NCBI RefSeq assembly: GCF_002482975.1
Contig: NZ_DLHA01000004.1
Location: 1 to 28,853, forward strand
Direction: 5' to 3'
DNA: 28,853 bases
DNA from: Flavobacterium sp. UBA7680
Lineage (GTDB): Bacteria > Bacteroidota > Bacteroidia > Flavobacteriales > Flavobacteriaceae
Shown here: positions 5,822 to 13,237 of the stretch, in pieces
Numbering within the stretch: position 1 is the first letter of the stretch
Layout of the letters: each line of letters begins with the position of its first letter
Made by a program: the position numbers and the translations under genes
The notes under the pieces: model-generated
The model's input: only the letters and a program-made list of their open reading frames with translations
What the model was told of the DNA's origin: nothing
Database searches by the model: none

Positions 5822-8188
5822 CTACTTATCCAAATTCTCTAATTCCTCTTTCTTAGTTTTTTTCTTCTCAAAAGTCAAAACCAGCGAAGGTAATACAACT
5901 AAATTTGCAAACATAGCAAAAGCCAAAGTACAAGAAATTAACCCTCCAAGCGCAATGGTTCCGCTAAAGCTTGACAACGTGAAAGTCGCAAAACCTAAAA
6001 TCAAAACAACCGATGTATAGAAAGTACTAATTCCAGTTTCTCTTAAAGCACTGAAAACCGATTTCTTAACTTTTCCGCCGCTTTGAAGCAAGTCATGTCT
6101 ATATTTCGCCATAAACTGAATTGCATTATCAACCGAGATTCCAAAGGCAATACTAAATACCAAAATCGTCGAAGGTTTTAACGGAATCCCGAAATAACCC
6201 ATTAATCCAGACGTAATACAAAGTGGTAAAACATTTGTAATTACAGAAGCCATTACCATTTTGAAAGAACGGAATAAATATAAAATCAGAATTGCAATTG
6301 TTAAAATCGCGAAGATTAATGACTCAATTAAGTTTTCTACCAAATACGAAGTTCCTTTTTGGAAAACCAATGCTTTTCCGGTAACGGTAACTTCATAACG
6401 ATCTTTTGGAAAAATTTCATCGATTTTGCTGTGAAGTTTTTTCTCCACTTTAGCCATTTCGTCCGTTCCAATATCTTTCATGAAAGTCGTGATTCGGGCA
6501 TATTGTCCAGTTGAATCAACATAAGCTTTCATTAAGTTTTCTTTGCTGTTTTTGGTTGCGTTTTTAGCATAACTCAAAATAAAAGTCTGTTCCTGTGAAG
6601 TTGGTAATTGGTAATATTCCGGATTTCCGTTATAGAAAGCCTGTTTAGAATATTTAACCAAATTCACTATCGAAACCGGTTTTGCTAATTCTGGAATTTC
6701 AGAAATTGTATTTTGCAGTTCATCCATTTTACGAATAGTCGAAGCCTTCATAACACCTTTTTTCTTTTTGGTGTCAATCATGATTTCAAGCGGCATAACT
6801 CCGTTAAATTCTTTTTCGTAAAATAAAATATCTTTGAAGAAAGAAGCGCTTTTTGGCATTTCACCAATTAAACTTCCTGAAACTTTCATTTGTGAAACTC
6901 CAATTACGCTGAAAACCAAAAATAAACCGTAAACAATATAAACGTATCTGCGTTTTGTTTTAACTACATCTTCAACTACATTTAATAAAGTTGAAATGTA
7001 AGTTTTAGTTAAATGATACAAATGCTTTTCTTTTGGCAATGCCATAAAACTGTATACAATCGGTACAATAAAAAGCGTCAATAAATAAACAGAAATTACG
7101 TTGATTGAAGTTACCAGACCAAATTCAAAAAGAAGATCATTTCCGGTAATCATAAACGTAGCAAAACCAATCGCAGTCGTTAAATTCGTCATTAATGTTG
7201 AAACCCCAATTTTTGAAATCACACGCTGCAGTGCTTTAGCCTGATTATTGTGTAATTTAATTTCCTGCTGATATTTATTGATTAGAAAAATACAGTTTGT
7301 AATTCCGATAACGATAATCAGCGGTGGAATAATTGCTGTTAAAATCGTGATTTTATAACCAAATAATCCAAGTGTTCCAAACGACCAGATTACACCGACA
7401 ATTAAAATACAAATCGAAATAAAAGTCGCTCTGAATGAACGGAAAAAGAAAAAGAAAATCAATGAAACAGTCAATAAAGCCGCACCAATAAAAAGACCAA
7501 TTTCGCCTTTCATATCAGCCGCATTGATTGTTCTGATGTATGGCATTCCCGAAACTTTAAGATCGATTCCGGTTGTTTTTTCGAATTTATCGATTTTCGG
7601 AACCAGATTTTCAAGTATAAAAGTTTTTCTTTCAGCAGTATTTACCAGTTTTTTGTTGATGTAAATTGCAGAACGAACACTTCCGCTTTCTTTATTGAAT
7701 AACAATCCTTCGTAAAAAGGTAAATTATGGAATAAATCGTGTTGAACGTTTTTTAAATAGGCTGGATCTAAAACTTTACTTTGATCGATAAATGGCGTTA
7801 AAACGAATTTTTCGTTAACGGTATCTTTCTCCAGTTTTTTTAAATCGTTTAGTGAAACAACTAAATCAACTTCTTTAGATTTTTTTAAACCCGTCATTAA
7901 CTCATTCCACGCAGCATAATTCTTTGGAGTAAAAAAGTTTTTATCCTGAAAACCAATTACAACCAGGTTTCCTTCTTCGCCAAACTTGTCTAAGAATTTT
8001 TGATATTCTTTGTTTGCAATATGATCTTTTGGAAGCAGGTTTGCTTCAGTATAAGTCATAGCAAGGTTTTTCCATTGGTAACCAAGGAAAATAGTTAAAG
8101 CAGAAAGGATGACCAGAATTGTGATTCTGTTTTTAAGTATGATTCGGGCTAATTTCTCCCAGAACCCAACTTGAATAGCGTTTTTCAT
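5822..8188 (-). CDS. MMPL/RND-superfamily exporter
   Basis: 788-aa integral inner-membrane protein of the MMPL branch of the RND superfamily, expected to move hydrophobic or lipid-like substrates outward using the proton gradient. It has the duplicated RND design: a first membrane helix (about 20-40), a periplasmic domain of about 190 residues, then a block of five helices starting near LFIGAALLTVSLIFFFFF. A second periplasmic domain and a second helix block follow. In the second block, FSIAFGISVDNAIQF carries D687, at the position of the proton-relay acid in this family. The equivalent first-half segment reads IVIGITNCIFLINKY and has no acid. There is no adjacent periplasmic adaptor or TolC gene, which argues against a classical tripartite drug pump. 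Substrate unknown. Confidence 0.88.
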   Translation of the reverse strand: MKNAIQVGFWEKLARIILKNRITILVILSALTIFLGYQWKNLAMTYTEANLLPKDHIANKEYQKFLDKFGEEGNLVVIGFQDKNFFTPKNYAAWNELMTGLKKSKEVDLVVSLNDLKKLEKDTVNEKFVLTPFIDQSKVLDPAYLKNVQHDLFHNLPFYEGLLFNKESGSVRSAIYINKKLVNTAERKTFILENLVPKIDKFEKTTGIDLKVSGMPYIRTINAADMKGEIGLFIGAALLTVSLIFFFFFRSFRATFISICILIVGVIWSFGTLGLFGYKITILTAIIPPLIIVIGITNCIFLINKYQQEIKLHNNQAKALQRVISKIGVSTLMTNLTTAIGFATFMITGNDLLFEFGLVTSINVISVYLLTLFIVPIVYSFMALPKEKHLYHLTKTYISTLLNVVEDVVKTKRRYVYIVYGLFLVFSVIGVSQMKVSGSLIGEMPKSASFFKDILFYEKEFNGVMPLEIMIDTKKKKGVMKASTIRKMDELQNTISEIPELAKPVSIVNLVKYSKQAFYNGNPEYYQLPTSQEQTFILSYAKNATKNSKENLMKAYVDSTGQYARITTFMKDIGTDEMAKVEKKLHSKIDEIFPKDRYEVTVTGKALVFQKGTSYLVENLIESLIFAILTIAILILYLFRSFKMVMASVITNVLPLCITSGLMGYFGIPLKPSTILVFSIAFGISVDNAIQFMAKYRHDLLQSGGKVKKSVFSALRETGISTFYTSVVLILGFATFTLSSFSGTIALGGLISCTLAFAMFANLVVLPSLVLTFEKKKTKKEELENLDK

Positions 8189-8208
8189 AAAATCTTTAAA
8201 AATGGTTG

Positions 8209-8216
8209 CAAATGTA
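8209..8216 (-). promoter_or_regulatory. -7 box for the MMPL gene
   Basis: On the minus strand this reads TACATTTG, a match to TAnnTTTG, about 20 nt before the ATG at 8188. No well-spaced TTG is present, so the leader would be very short. Confidence 0.4.
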
Positions 8217-8311
8217 GTGAAAACTGCTCAAAATCATAAACAATCGATTGTATTTTACTTAATGTTAACACAAATCTGCAGGTTAAAATTTTGTGATAAA
8301 TTTCCTGCTTT

Positions 8312-8344
8312 TTGCTGTTTAGTCGTTAGGTTTTCTCATATTTG
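8312..8344 (+). promoter_or_regulatory. Candidate promoter for the SMR gene
   Basis: TTG at 8312-8314, a 22-nt spacer and CATATTTG at 8337-8344, one mismatch to TAnnTTTG. The leader to the ATG at 8370 would be about 20 nt, too short for a guanidine riboswitch. Confidence 0.4.
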
Positions 8345-8369
8345 CAGTTAATTTAAAAATGAAAAGAAA

Positions 8370-8699
8370 ATGAATTGGGTTTTATTGATTATTGCCGGAC
8401 TTTTTGAAGTGGGATTTGCATCGTGTCTAGGAAAAGCAAAAGAAACAACAGGAATTACATCAACTTATTGGATGGCTGGATTTTTTGTATGTCTTTCAAT
8501 CAGTATGATTTTATTGTATAAAGCAACACAAACTTTACCAATTGGAACCGCTTATGCTGTTTGGACAGGAATTGGGGCAGTTGGAACTGTTTTAGTTGGA
8601 ATTTTTATTTTTAAAGAACCAGCAGCTTTCTGGAGAATATTTTTCCTTACAACATTAATTGCTTCAATTATTGGGTTGAAATTCGTTTCAAGTCATTAA
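8370..8699 (+). CDS. SMR-family transporter, SugE/Gdx-like
   Basis: 109-aa small multidrug resistance transporter with four transmembrane helices, working as an antiparallel dimer in the inner membrane. The essential glutamate of helix 1 is visible in LLIIAGLFEVGFA (E13). The stretch LPIGTAYAVWTGIGAVGTVL near 58-77 is characteristic of the SugE/Gdx branch, whose known members export guanidinium, and less so of EmrE. Differences from typical Gdx include F in place of W after the helix-1 glutamate (EVGFA against EVVWA) and FKEPAAFW in place of the usual GES segment. Transcribed divergently from the MMPL exporter. No guanidine riboswitch fits in the short leader. Family certain, substrate inferred. 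Confidence 0.9.
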   Translation: MNWVLLIIAGLFEVGFASCLGKAKETTGITSTYWMAGFFVCLSISMILLYKATQTLPIGTAYAVWTGIGAVGTVLVGIFIFKEPAAFWRIFFLTTLIASIIGLKFVSSH

Positions 8700-8709
8700 A
8701 AAAAATATG

Positions 8710-8825
8710 GCCCGCTGATTAAGCGGATTAAACGGATTTACACTGATTTTCTTTTTACGATTTGGTTATCCGTTACATAAAATAAAAACCGGTGTAAATC
8801 CGTTCAATCAGTAAAATCTGTGGGC
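8710..8825. repeat. Imperfect inverted repeat, GGATTTACAC type
   Basis: The left arm (8710-8745) ends AACGGATTTACACTG. The right arm (8790-8825) begins CGGTGTAAATCCGTT and ends CTGTGGGC. Aligned with the reverse complement of the right arm, the core AACGGATTTACAC is exact and the outer part keeps the GATT blocks. It belongs with the AGATTAAAGGATT-type arms at 21357-21417 and fills the gap between the SMR gene and the kinase. Confidence 0.75.
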
Positions 8826-8856
8826 TAAAAAAAACTTTTAATCAATCTTAAAAACA

Positions 8857-9618
8857 ATGCAGGAAAACAATACCACAACTTTTATATTTCTAGCAATTCT
8901 TTTACTGTTGATTGTCATAATTTGTTTTATGATATATCAATTGATGCAGTCAAAAAAGGCAAAAGATAATGCCGAAAAAAGTTTTTATGCGCTCGAAGCA
9001 AAAGTAAATGACTTGCAGTTAGAAAATTTAGAGTCAAAACTAAATCCGCATTTGTTTAAGAATATTTTGAATTCAATTCAGTCGCACGCTTATCAAACTT
9101 ATTTTGCCCTGGATAAACTGGCCAATGTTCTGGATTATATTTTATACGAAAGCAAAAAGAAGTTCGTAACCGCAAAAGAAGAAATAAACTTTGCGTTGAA
9201 TTTAATCGAAATCAATAAAATCAAAATCAGTCCGCTTTTTGAACTGAAGATCAAAACCAATATCAACGAAGACGATAAACTGTACGATCAGCCTTTGCTG
9301 GCGCCTTTGATTTCGATTGATTTAATCGAAAATGCCTTTAAACATGCCGATCTTCAAAGTGCTGATGCTTTTATTTCGGTAGTTTTTGAATTTAGGGATA
9401 ACGCATTTTCTATGACTGTTTCGAATAAAATTTCAGATAAAAAAGTATTGAAAAAGGAGCGAAGCGGTTTTGGTCACGCTACTTTAGAACATCGTCTGCG
9501 TATTATCTACAAGAATAATTTTAAACTTGATAAATTTGTAGAAAACGATGTTTATATTGCCCATCTAAAAATAGATTTACTTGAATACAAAACTGAAATG
9601 CTTGCTTCTGGACGATGA
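8857..9618 (+). CDS. LytS-type sensor histidine kinase
   Basis: 253-aa histidine kinase of the His_kinase (PF06580, LytS/YehU-like) family. One transmembrane helix at about residues 9-30 is followed by a short coiled stretch and the phosphoacceptor region LESKLNPHLFKNILNSI with H65. The ATP-binding part shows an N-box, LIENAFKHA (N159), and a G-box, GFGHATLEHRL (204-214). There is no periplasmic or cytoplasmic sensor domain, so any input must come through the membrane helix or a partner. It overlaps the following LytTR regulator gene by 38 nt, which points to translational coupling and a cognate pair. Its target genes are not apparent here. Confidence 0.9.
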   Translation: MQENNTTTFIFLAILLLLIVIICFMIYQLMQSKKAKDNAEKSFYALEAKVNDLQLENLESKLNPHLFKNILNSIQSHAYQTYFALDKLANVLDYILYESKKKFVTAKEEINFALNLIEINKIKISPLFELKIKTNINEDDKLYDQPLLAPLISIDLIENAFKHADLQSADAFISVVFEFRDNAFSMTVSNKISDKKVLKKERSGFGHATLEHRLRIIYKNNFKLDKFVENDVYIAHLKIDLLEYKTEMLASGR

Positions 9619-10300
9619 GATTCCGGGATTAACGTACTTAAAAATGCTTTGCGAACAAATTCCTGAACTGGAAATCGTAAAAACGTTTAATAATCCGCAG
9701 AAACTTTTGTCTGATATTCCCGAACTCGAATTTGATTTGTTAATTTCAGATATTGAAATGCCGGGAATGGATGGACTTCATCTGGCTGAAATGGTTGGTA
9801 ATAAATTAGTAATTTTTTGTACGGCGTATAAAGAATATGCCGCCGATGCTTTTAATATCGATGCGGTAGATTATATCACAAAACCTGTAAAACTGGAACG
9901 TTTGCAAAAAGCAGTCTCAAAAGCTTTAGAACGTTTTGAAAAACCGGATACTGCCAAAAAATTCATTCAGTTAAATACTGATAAAGGGAAAACGCTGCTT
10001 TACTTTAATCAGATTCAATATATCAAAACGGCTGTAAGTGACAGTCGCGACAAAACCGTTTTACTTGCTGACGGAAGTTTTTTAAACTTGAAAAATGTAA
10101 AATTCGACACACTTTTAAAAGAATTGCCAGAAGCCAGTTTCTGCCGAATTAACAAAAAAGAAATCATTGCCGTAAAAGCGATAAAATTCTTCAATCACAA
10201 CGAAATTGTACTGCATCACATTGAAGAAAACCATAAAAATACAACCTTGCTTTTAAGCGAAACTTATCGCTCTGATTTTTTGAAAAAGGTAAAATTATAA
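9581..10300 (+). CDS. LytTR-family response regulator
   Basis: 239-aa DNA-binding response regulator. The receiver domain (1-120) has the acidic pair D11/D12, the phosphoacceptor D57 in DLLISDIEMPGMDG, the switch threonine T81 and K101 in DYITKPVK. The C-terminal half (about 135-239) is a LytTR domain, with FIQLNTDKGKTLLYF at its start and the typical FCRINKKEIIAVKAI segment. The start is a TTG at 9581: no ATG occurs in frame before the receiver domain, and later starts would delete the D11/D12 strand. It therefore overlaps the kinase gene by 38 nt in a different frame. About 315 nt of repeat-bearing DNA separates it from the antiporter gene. Confidence 0.9.
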   Translation: MNTKLKCLLLDDEIPGLTYLKMLCEQIPELEIVKTFNNPQKLLSDIPELEFDLLISDIEMPGMDGLHLAEMVGNKLVIFCTAYKEYAADAFNIDAVDYITKPVKLERLQKAVSKALERFEKPDTAKKFIQLNTDKGKTLLYFNQIQYIKTAVSDSRDKTVLLADGSFLNLKNVKFDTLLKELPEASFCRINKKEIIAVKAIKFFNHNEIVLHHIEENHKNTTLLLSETYRSDFLKKVKL

Positions 10301-10614
10301 GCTCTTTTCCCCATGCCTCTGGATCGCTCAGAGTGACAATACAAAATACTTAAGGATAAAGTTTTAGCGATAATTAGAATTTGAAATTTCAGAATTTGGG
10401 ATTTTATTTCATTGTCAGGCTGAGCGAAGTCGAAGCCATTTTTTAAGAATAAAGGCTTCGATTTTGGTCAGAATAAAACTCGTTTTTAGATGTTGTTATT
10501 AACTTATTACAAAGTTTTTCAGTCTTGTTACATAGATTGAAAATTAACTGTAAATTTACTTCATCACTTTGTTGTCAGTACTGATATTTGCAGCAATAAT
10601 TAAAAGAACGAGTT
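10301..10614. other. Gene-free spacer with repeat fragments
   Basis: No coding frame is supported here. CTCTG-GATCG-CTCAGAG near 10316 is a small hairpin. 10412-10437 holds a copy of the CTGAGCGAAGTCGAAG repeat, which can pair with GGCTTCGA about 15 nt later. Just before the antiporter gene, GATATTTG (around 10589) is one mismatch from the -7 consensus, without a clear -33. Confidence 0.5.
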
Positions 10615-12885
10615 ATGAATAACATAAAGAACTCTTTATTCTATGTTACAATTATTGGAGGATTTACAGCTCTGATATATTGGATAATTTCAAAAGGGGC
10701 AGCATTAGAAGCAGGTCAGAATATCATTAAAAAACAAATTGAAAGTAATCATTGGAATGATTTTCTCAATTCAATGGTCGATAATTTACAGCATCCGTTA
10801 GCTATTTTACTGGCGCAGATTGTGACTATTATTTTAGTAGCACGTTTATTTGGATGGTTCTTCAGAAAAATTGGACAGCCGTCTGTAATTGGAGAAATGG
10901 TTGCCGGGATTGTACTTGGACCATCTTTAGTAGGAATGTATTTTCCTGAATTCTCCGCAGCTTTATTTCCAAAAGAATCTTTAGGAAACTTACAATTTTT
11001 AAGTCAGATTGGTTTAATCCTTTTCATGTTCGTTATTGGTATGGAACTGGATTTAAAAGTATTGAAAAACAAAGCACACGATGCCGTTGTTATTAGTCAC
11101 GCCAGTATCGTTATTCCGTTTGCATTAGGATTGACTTTGGCTTATTTCATTTATCAAACTTTTGCACCAAAAGGAGTTGAATTCTCTTCTTTCGGATTAT
11201 TTATGGGAATCGCCATGAGTATAACCGCTTTTCCGGTTTTAGCCAGAATTGTTCAGGAACGGGGCATGCAGAAAACAAAACTTGGAACAATTGCCATAAC
11301 CTGCGCCGCTGCAGATGATATAACTGCCTGGTGTATTCTTGCCGTTGTAATTGCTATTGTAAAAGCGGGTTCACTTTCTAGTTCATTATATGTAATTGGT
11401 TTAGCGATTTTATACGTAATCATAATGTTGAAAATCGTTCGTCCGTTCCTGAAACGTGTCGGAGATTTAAATTCAACAAGAGAAAGTTTAAATAAGCCAG
11501 TTGTTGCTATTTTCTTTTTAACACTTTTATTCTCGGCGTATGCTGCTGAATTAATTGGAATCCACGCTTTATTCGGAGCTTTCTTAGCGGGAGCAATTAT
11601 GCCTGAAAACAATAAATTCAGAAACATATTTATCGAGAAAGTAGAAGATGTTTCGATAATCGTTTTATTGCCATTGTTCTTTGTATTTACAGGTTTACGT
11701 ACCCAAATAGGTTTGTTAAACGATCCTGCATTATGGAAAATCACAGGATTAATTATTGCAGTTGCTGTAGTTGGAAAATTCTTTGGAAGTGCATTAGCAG
11801 CAAAATTTGTTGGACAAAGCTGGAAAGACAGTTTAGCCATTGGAGCTTTAATGAATACTAGAGGTTTAATGGAACTTGTTGTTTTAAATATTGGTTACGA
11901 TCTTGGAGTATTGTCTACAGAAATTTTTACTATGATGGTAATTATGGCCTTGCTGACAACTTTTATGACGGGGCCGGCCTTAGACTTCATCGGATTTATT
12001 TTTAAAGATAAAATCACTGCTATTCCGCAGGAAATTGGAAATAAAAGTAAATATAAAATACTGCTTTCATTTGGAACTCCTGAAAGAGGAAAAAAACTGT
12101 TGCAAATTGCCAATAGTTTAGTTAAAAAACAGCAAGATAATTCGATCGTAACGGCGATGCATTTGTCTTTAAGTACAGAAATACATTCGTTTGATATAAA
12201 AGAACACGAACGTAAAATGTTAGTTCCGGTTATTGACGAATCTCATAAGCTGAATCAAAATATGGTAAGCTTGTTTAAAGTTTCTAATGATATTGATACC
12301 GATATTATTGACGCGGCAAACCAAGGCGAATATGATTTACTATTGGTTGGTTTAGGACAGTCTATTTTTGACGGAACTTTACTTGGAAAAATTCTTGGTT
12401 TCACAACCCGAATCGTAAATCCGGATCGTTTAATCGACAAGTTTACCGGAAAAGAAGGTTTGTTTGAAAATAACCCTTTTGATGAAAGAACACGTCACAT
12501 TCTTGCAAAAACCAAAATGCCGGTTGGTATTTTTATCGATAAAAATCTTGAAGAAGTAAATCAGGTATTCATGCCGATTTTTAGCAGTGAAGATGCTTTT
12601 TTAATTGATTTTGCTAAAAAATTAATCAATAATAACGGTTCACAAATTACAGTTCTGGATGCCAGCGGCGAAGTAAAAAACACACGCGATATTCAGGAAA
12701 CGATTAGATCTATCGAGCAGATTGCACCAAACCATATTATGATTATGCATAACAGAACAATTAAAAAAGATTTTCTAAATAGTCAGGATTTAATGATTAT
12801 AAGTTTAGACAGCTGGAAAAAATTAATTGAATCTCAAAGTACATGGCTGAATAATACACCTTCGGTGTTGATTTTGAAACCGTAG
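10615..12885 (+). CDS. CPA2 cation/proton antiporter with stress-like tail
   Basis: 756-aa monovalent cation:proton antiporter of the CPA2 family. After an N-terminal helix, the Na/H exchanger domain spans about residues 60-460. It includes the inverted-repeat signature IGQPSVIGEMVAGIVLGPSL and the ion-binding segment CAAADDITAWC with D234/D235. The paired acids are typical of electrogenic members. The cytoplasmic C-terminal part (about 480-756) looks like two universal-stress-protein-like modules, starting near KILLSFGTPERGKK and KMPVGIFIDKN. That layout is close to plant CHX exchangers and unlike KefB/KefC, which carry an RCK domain. It probably exchanges K+ or Na+ for protons in pH or osmotic homeostasis. 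Monocistronic, ending at a repeat-type terminator. Confidence 0.92.
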   Translation: MNNIKNSLFYVTIIGGFTALIYWIISKGAALEAGQNIIKKQIESNHWNDFLNSMVDNLQHPLAILLAQIVTIILVARLFGWFFRKIGQPSVIGEMVAGIVLGPSLVGMYFPEFSAALFPKESLGNLQFLSQIGLILFMFVIGMELDLKVLKNKAHDAVVISHASIVIPFALGLTLAYFIYQTFAPKGVEFSSFGLFMGIAMSITAFPVLARIVQERGMQKTKLGTIAITCAAADDITAWCILAVVIAIVKAGSLSSSLYVIGLAILYVIIMLKIVRPFLKRVGDLNSTRESLNKPVVAIFFLTLLFSAYAAELIGIHALFGAFLAGAIMPENNKFRNIFIEKVEDVSIIVLLPLFFVFTGLRTQIGLLNDPALWKITGLIIAVAVVGKFFGSALAAKFVGQSWKDSLAIGALMNTRGLMELVVLNIGYDLGVLSTEIFTMMVIMALLTTFMTGPALDFIGFIFKDKITAIPQEIGNKSKYKILLSFGTPERGKKLLQIANSLVKKQQDNSIVTAMHLSLSTEIHSFDIKEHERKMLVPVIDESHKLNQNMVSLFKVSNDIDTDIIDAANQGEYDLLLVGLGQSIFDGTLLGKILGFTTRIVNPDRLIDKFTGKEGLFENNPFDERTRHILAKTKMPVGIFIDKNLEEVNQVFMPIFSSEDAFLIDFAKKLINNNGSQITVLDASGEVKNTRDIQETIRSIEQIAPNHIMIMHNRTIKKDFLNSQDLMIISLDSWKKLIESQSTWLNNTPSVLILKP

Positions 12886-12908
12886 ATAGTTTTAAAATTT
12901 CAATATTA

Positions 12909-12953
12909 AAATTCCAAATTCCAATTTTTATGATTGGGGTTTGGGATTTTTTT
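12909..12953 (+). terminator. CCAAATTCCAAT-type terminator
   Basis: Left arm AAATTCCAAATTCCAAT (12909-12925), 7-nt loop, right arm ATTGGGGTTTGGGATTT (12933-12949), then a T tract. All 17 positions pair if G-U wobbles are allowed. It lies 24 nt after the antiporter stop. A near-identical element follows leuS at 28429. Confidence 0.8.
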
Positions 12954-12973
12954 ATGGTATTAATTGTGTGAAG

Positions 12974-13006
12974 ACCTTTGTCAAAGTTTTAAACTTTGAC
13001 AAAGGT
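12974..13006. repeat. 33-nt perfect palindrome
   Basis: ACCTTTGTCAAAGTTT (12974-12989), a central T, then its exact reverse complement (12991-13006). No T tract follows on either strand. It has the same architecture as the palindromes at 1368 and 1756, with different arms. Confidence 0.8.
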
Positions 13007-13094
13007 TAACCGTAAAGTTTATCATAGAAATCGAAATGACAAACTTTGTCTGTAATTAGCATTTGAGATTAACTTTGTAGAGTTACGAGACGAT

Positions 13095-13222
13095 CCTTCG
13101 ACTTCGCTCAGGAAGACAAAAATAGGAGAGCTGCTTTGTGCTCTCATCAAAACTTGTTTTCTTAATAAACTTTGCGAACTTTGCGGTTAAACTCGGTCTA
13201 ATTGGAATTTGGAATTTTAAGA
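13095..13222. repeat. Fragments of three repeat families
   Basis: CCTTCGACTTCGCTCAGG (13095-13112) is an inverted copy of the CTGAGCGAAGTCGAAG family. AACTTTGCGAACTTTGCGG, within 13168-13192, belongs to the CGCAAAG family seen at 21301-21499. AATTGGAATTTGGAATTTT near 13200 is a half-element of the CCAAATTCCAAT family. This makes up much of the gap before the DUF5686 gene. Confidence 0.65.
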
Positions 13223-13237
13223 TTTGGAATTTAAAAT

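Noticed and set aside
5769..6020. Plus-strand frame starting MKKEFVLISEIRG
   Set aside because: Most of it is antisense to the C-terminus of the MMPL exporter, and the rest lies in repeat-like intergenic DNA.
8345..8369. Guanidine riboswitch before the SugE/Gdx-like gene
   Set aside because: The predicted 5' UTR is about 20 nt, too short for any known guanidine riboswitch.
11253..11840. 195-codon minus-strand open frame inside the antiporter gene
   Set aside because: It is antisense to a well-supported membrane protein, and its translation has no recognisable motif; it is a shadow of codon use in the real gene.
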